Shown here: positions 52,301 to 52,888 of the stretch, one piece after another
Layout of the letters: every line of letters begins with the position of its first letter
Numbering within the stretch: position 1 is the first letter of the stretch
Source: Acidobacteriota bacterium
GTDB taxonomy: Bacteria > Acidobacteriota > Terriglobia > Acidiferrales > UBA7541
Assembly: GCA_003225315.1 (NCBI GenBank)
Contig: QHZD01000038.1
Location: 1 to 52,888, forward strand
Direction: 5' to 3'
DNA: 52,888 bases
Notes under the pieces: model-generated
The model's database searches: none
The model's input: only the letters and a program-made list of their open reading frames with translations
What the model was told of the DNA's origin: nothing
Translations under genes and position numbers: made by a program

Positions 52301-52738
52301 ATCGCCGCCTTCCACACCGGTCGTCCCTTCACGATCTTCTCCAGCAACAACAACGGCATCGTGCAGGTACGTGGCGGACTCACGAATGCCCTGGCCGACT
52401 GCCTCAGCGGCGGCACCTTGCCTTCCGACCAGCGGACTGTGGATAAGTGGTTTGACACCAGCAGATTCGCCACGCCACCGGGCCGGCTGGGCACGTGCGG
52501 GCGAAATCAGGACCTGCGCGGCCCGGGCATGTCTGATGTGGATTTTGCGCTTTCGCGAACCTTCAGCTACTTCGGCGAGGGACGCAGCCTCGAATTCCGC
52601 TGGGAGACTTTCAATCTTCTGAATACGGCGTATTTCGGGCTTCCCACGAACAATGTGAACTCTGGCAGCTTTGGCAAAATCACAAGTCTTGCCGGCGATC
52701 CGCGCGTGATGCAGTTTGCACTTCGCTTCGCCTTCTGA
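49322..52738 (+). CDS. Oar-like TonB-dependent receptor with carboxypeptidase-regulatory domain
   Basis: 1138 residues, the typical size for acidobacterial Oar-like receptors. GGGAGGG precedes the ATG. A signal peptide is followed by a CarboxypepD_reg domain at about 25-110 (TGLVTDPSDAPVSDANVTL, GAAGYYEFPVIQVGAYKLKVERQGF), a plug with GALAVNVHGVRSLQNNFVLDGVDNN-like sequence, and a long 22-strand-like barrel ending LRFAF with a terminal aromatic residue as needed for outer-membrane assembly. TonB-powered uptake of a large substrate is expected; no specific ligand can be named. A strong terminator follows. Confidence 0.88.
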   Translation: MKKASVLSAVLFVASSLAFGQVNTASLTGLVTDPSDAPVSDANVTLTNTATNVAQTTKTGAAGYYEFPVIQVGAYKLKVERQGFQTVISALTLDIGQRARFDIPLKIGSSTESVTVESTAPLLSTQDAMPGAVVENELINGAPLSARNWDDLLGLVPGVQGDRYTEQGGGTASGRTGAVNVHGVRSLQNNFVLDGVDNNSFSENVQELTTQIVRPSVDAIQEFKIATNPYSAENGRSPGSLVTVTTKSGANAFHGLAYEYLRNKVFDANDFFTNRVGRPRPKHVQNQYGGQIGGPVVKNKAFFFFNYEGTRIRRGRFYQANVPTAEERIGDFSLATATKYNIKADTVSPGCSSSSPCTGFLPMVDRVGDCVGAGNPFPGNQIPAGCIDPIAAKILALVPPPNFTPTGGALNIGNFINVRNLQDDSNNYVGRFDWSPTNSDTVWVRYNYVHRFRFVPGTFGGILDGTSSSANGRLTMNGQGTSIGWNHIFTPRLVNEFRVGWGRNWSRGVQDPFGLNTLADFGFQGVPDSSLYSGGIPRIAVSGRGGAQSNTTLSIGGVDNWGSPDFLPKFQYTNEYQWVDTFNISLSKHQIKVGVDARMPMRNIFLDVPALRGQMSFDGARTGIGLADFLLGYPQAAQLSNLAVSDARLWMLSEFVQDDWKILPKLTLNLGLRYDYATWPYSGADRMTNLLDPNPTATAATGVLFCSGTVVSPCSAKSTVGRTLVKSDKNNFAPRIGIAWRLSEKWVVRSGYGRFYMLFERAGSEDQMYLNPPWLINNSVTAANTASTANNMRLDTGFNLSLNPATLNLTTIRLRAVNPNNVQPEVDQWSLGVERQMPWQTVLTAEYVGTKGTHLSILRNLNQQYFDPGGFPTGVIPYANLGAIEFRDNVGNSTYHGLELSAQKRFSHDFSLTAAYTWSHSIDQVQEHLISGSGSNSFLQNEHDLAQQRGNSDFDFRQRLSFSYLYELPFGPGKHLVQQGPVSHILRGWRASGIAAFHTGRPFTIFSSNNNGIVQVRGGLTNALADCLSGGTLPSDQRTVDKWFDTSRFATPPGRLGTCGRNQDLRGPGMSDVDFALSRTFSYFGEGRSLEFRWETFNLLNTAYFGLPTNNVNSGSFGKITSLAGDPRVMQFALRFAF

Positions 52739-52771
52739 CCATTTCGCAATGTATGTGACCAAATACTCGCG

Positions 52772-52806
52772 CCCGGGAGAACGGCTAAGTTCGCCGGGAT
52801 TTTTTC
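52772..52806 (+). terminator. Intrinsic terminator of the receptor gene
   Basis: CCCGG (52772-52776) pairs with CCGGG (52794-52798), enclosing GAAC/GTTC, and is followed by a run of T (52800-52805). It lies 34 bases past the receptor stop. Confidence 0.7.
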
Positions 52807-52884
52807 TGCGTTTCTGTTCCAGCCGCTTTTGTCAAAATCGTTTATATTGAATCTCCTTAAGACTCATTCGCTGCTGGAGACTCC

Positions 52885-52888
52885 ATGA
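52885..52888 (+). CDS. Start of a following gene (partial, first codon only)
   Basis: An ATG at 52885-52887 with GGAG five to six bases upstream (CTGGAGACTCC) ends the window. TATATT near 52842 may be its -10 box. Nothing can be said about the product. Confidence 0.3.

Overview
The window looks like chromosome of a soil-type Acidobacteriota (inference). The reasons are two large Oar-like TonB-dependent receptors with N-terminal carboxypeptidase-regulatory domains, a TIGR03118-type secreted protein, a DUF3455-type protein, a winged-helix/ATPase/TPR regulator, many small VOC (glyoxalase-fold) proteins, and an ISNCY-type transposase start. No rRNA or CRISPR array is visible. Two tRNA genes are present: CAT anticodon at 11424-11498 (-) and Ser-GCT at 18689-18782 (+).

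Layout. 1-163 is the end of an insertion sequence that abuts, and probably truncates, a small membrane protein gene. 0.6-10.4 kb holds a lipoprotein, an ECF sigma / zinc anti-sigma / DUF4097 operon, a Nudix hydrolase, a LysW-like acidic zinc protein, two small carboxypeptidase-regulatory proteins, a secreted protein and an Oar-like receptor. 10.4-18.2 kb holds a lipid kinase, tRNA-Met, a tiny secreted peptide made of three 12-residue repeats behind a strong promoter, membrane proteins, a PLP decarboxylase and an ABC ATPase plus periplasmic adaptor.

18.76-27.24 kb reads as an integrative element in the 3' end of tRNA-Ser(GCT). It has a tyrosine integrase next to the tRNA, a complete RND efflux operon (adaptor, pump, outer-membrane channel), a divergent HxlR-type regulator, and a 21-bp copy of the tRNA end (one mismatch) at the far border.

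27.8-41.1 kb is mostly minus-strand. Its core is an ECF sigma gene at the end of a tightly coupled operon (lipoprotein, three small unknown proteins, sigma). Four strongly conserved copies and one degenerate copy of a roughly 40-bp element lie upstream of five minus-strand transcription units. On the coding strand the element reads GTCAC-N2-AAATTGGACCG, then 14-15 nt, then CGTCA(C/T), which has the look of an ECF promoter. One copy precedes the operon that encodes the sigma itself, suggesting an autoregulated local regulon of mostly secreted proteins. A 1024-residue winged-helix/ATPase/TPR regulator is divergent from one copy. I regard this as the best candidate for an undescribed system here.

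41.1-52.9 kb holds an SRPBCC protein, a VOC gene interrupted by an in-frame TAG, a 1-Cys peroxiredoxin overlapping a CstB-like persulfide dioxygenase/rhodanese, a methyltransferase, a cysteine desulfurase, three VOC proteins (one with a signal peptide), a small winged-helix protein, a GNAT remnant and a second Oar-like receptor with a clear terminator. All functional statements come from reading motifs; no database search was run.
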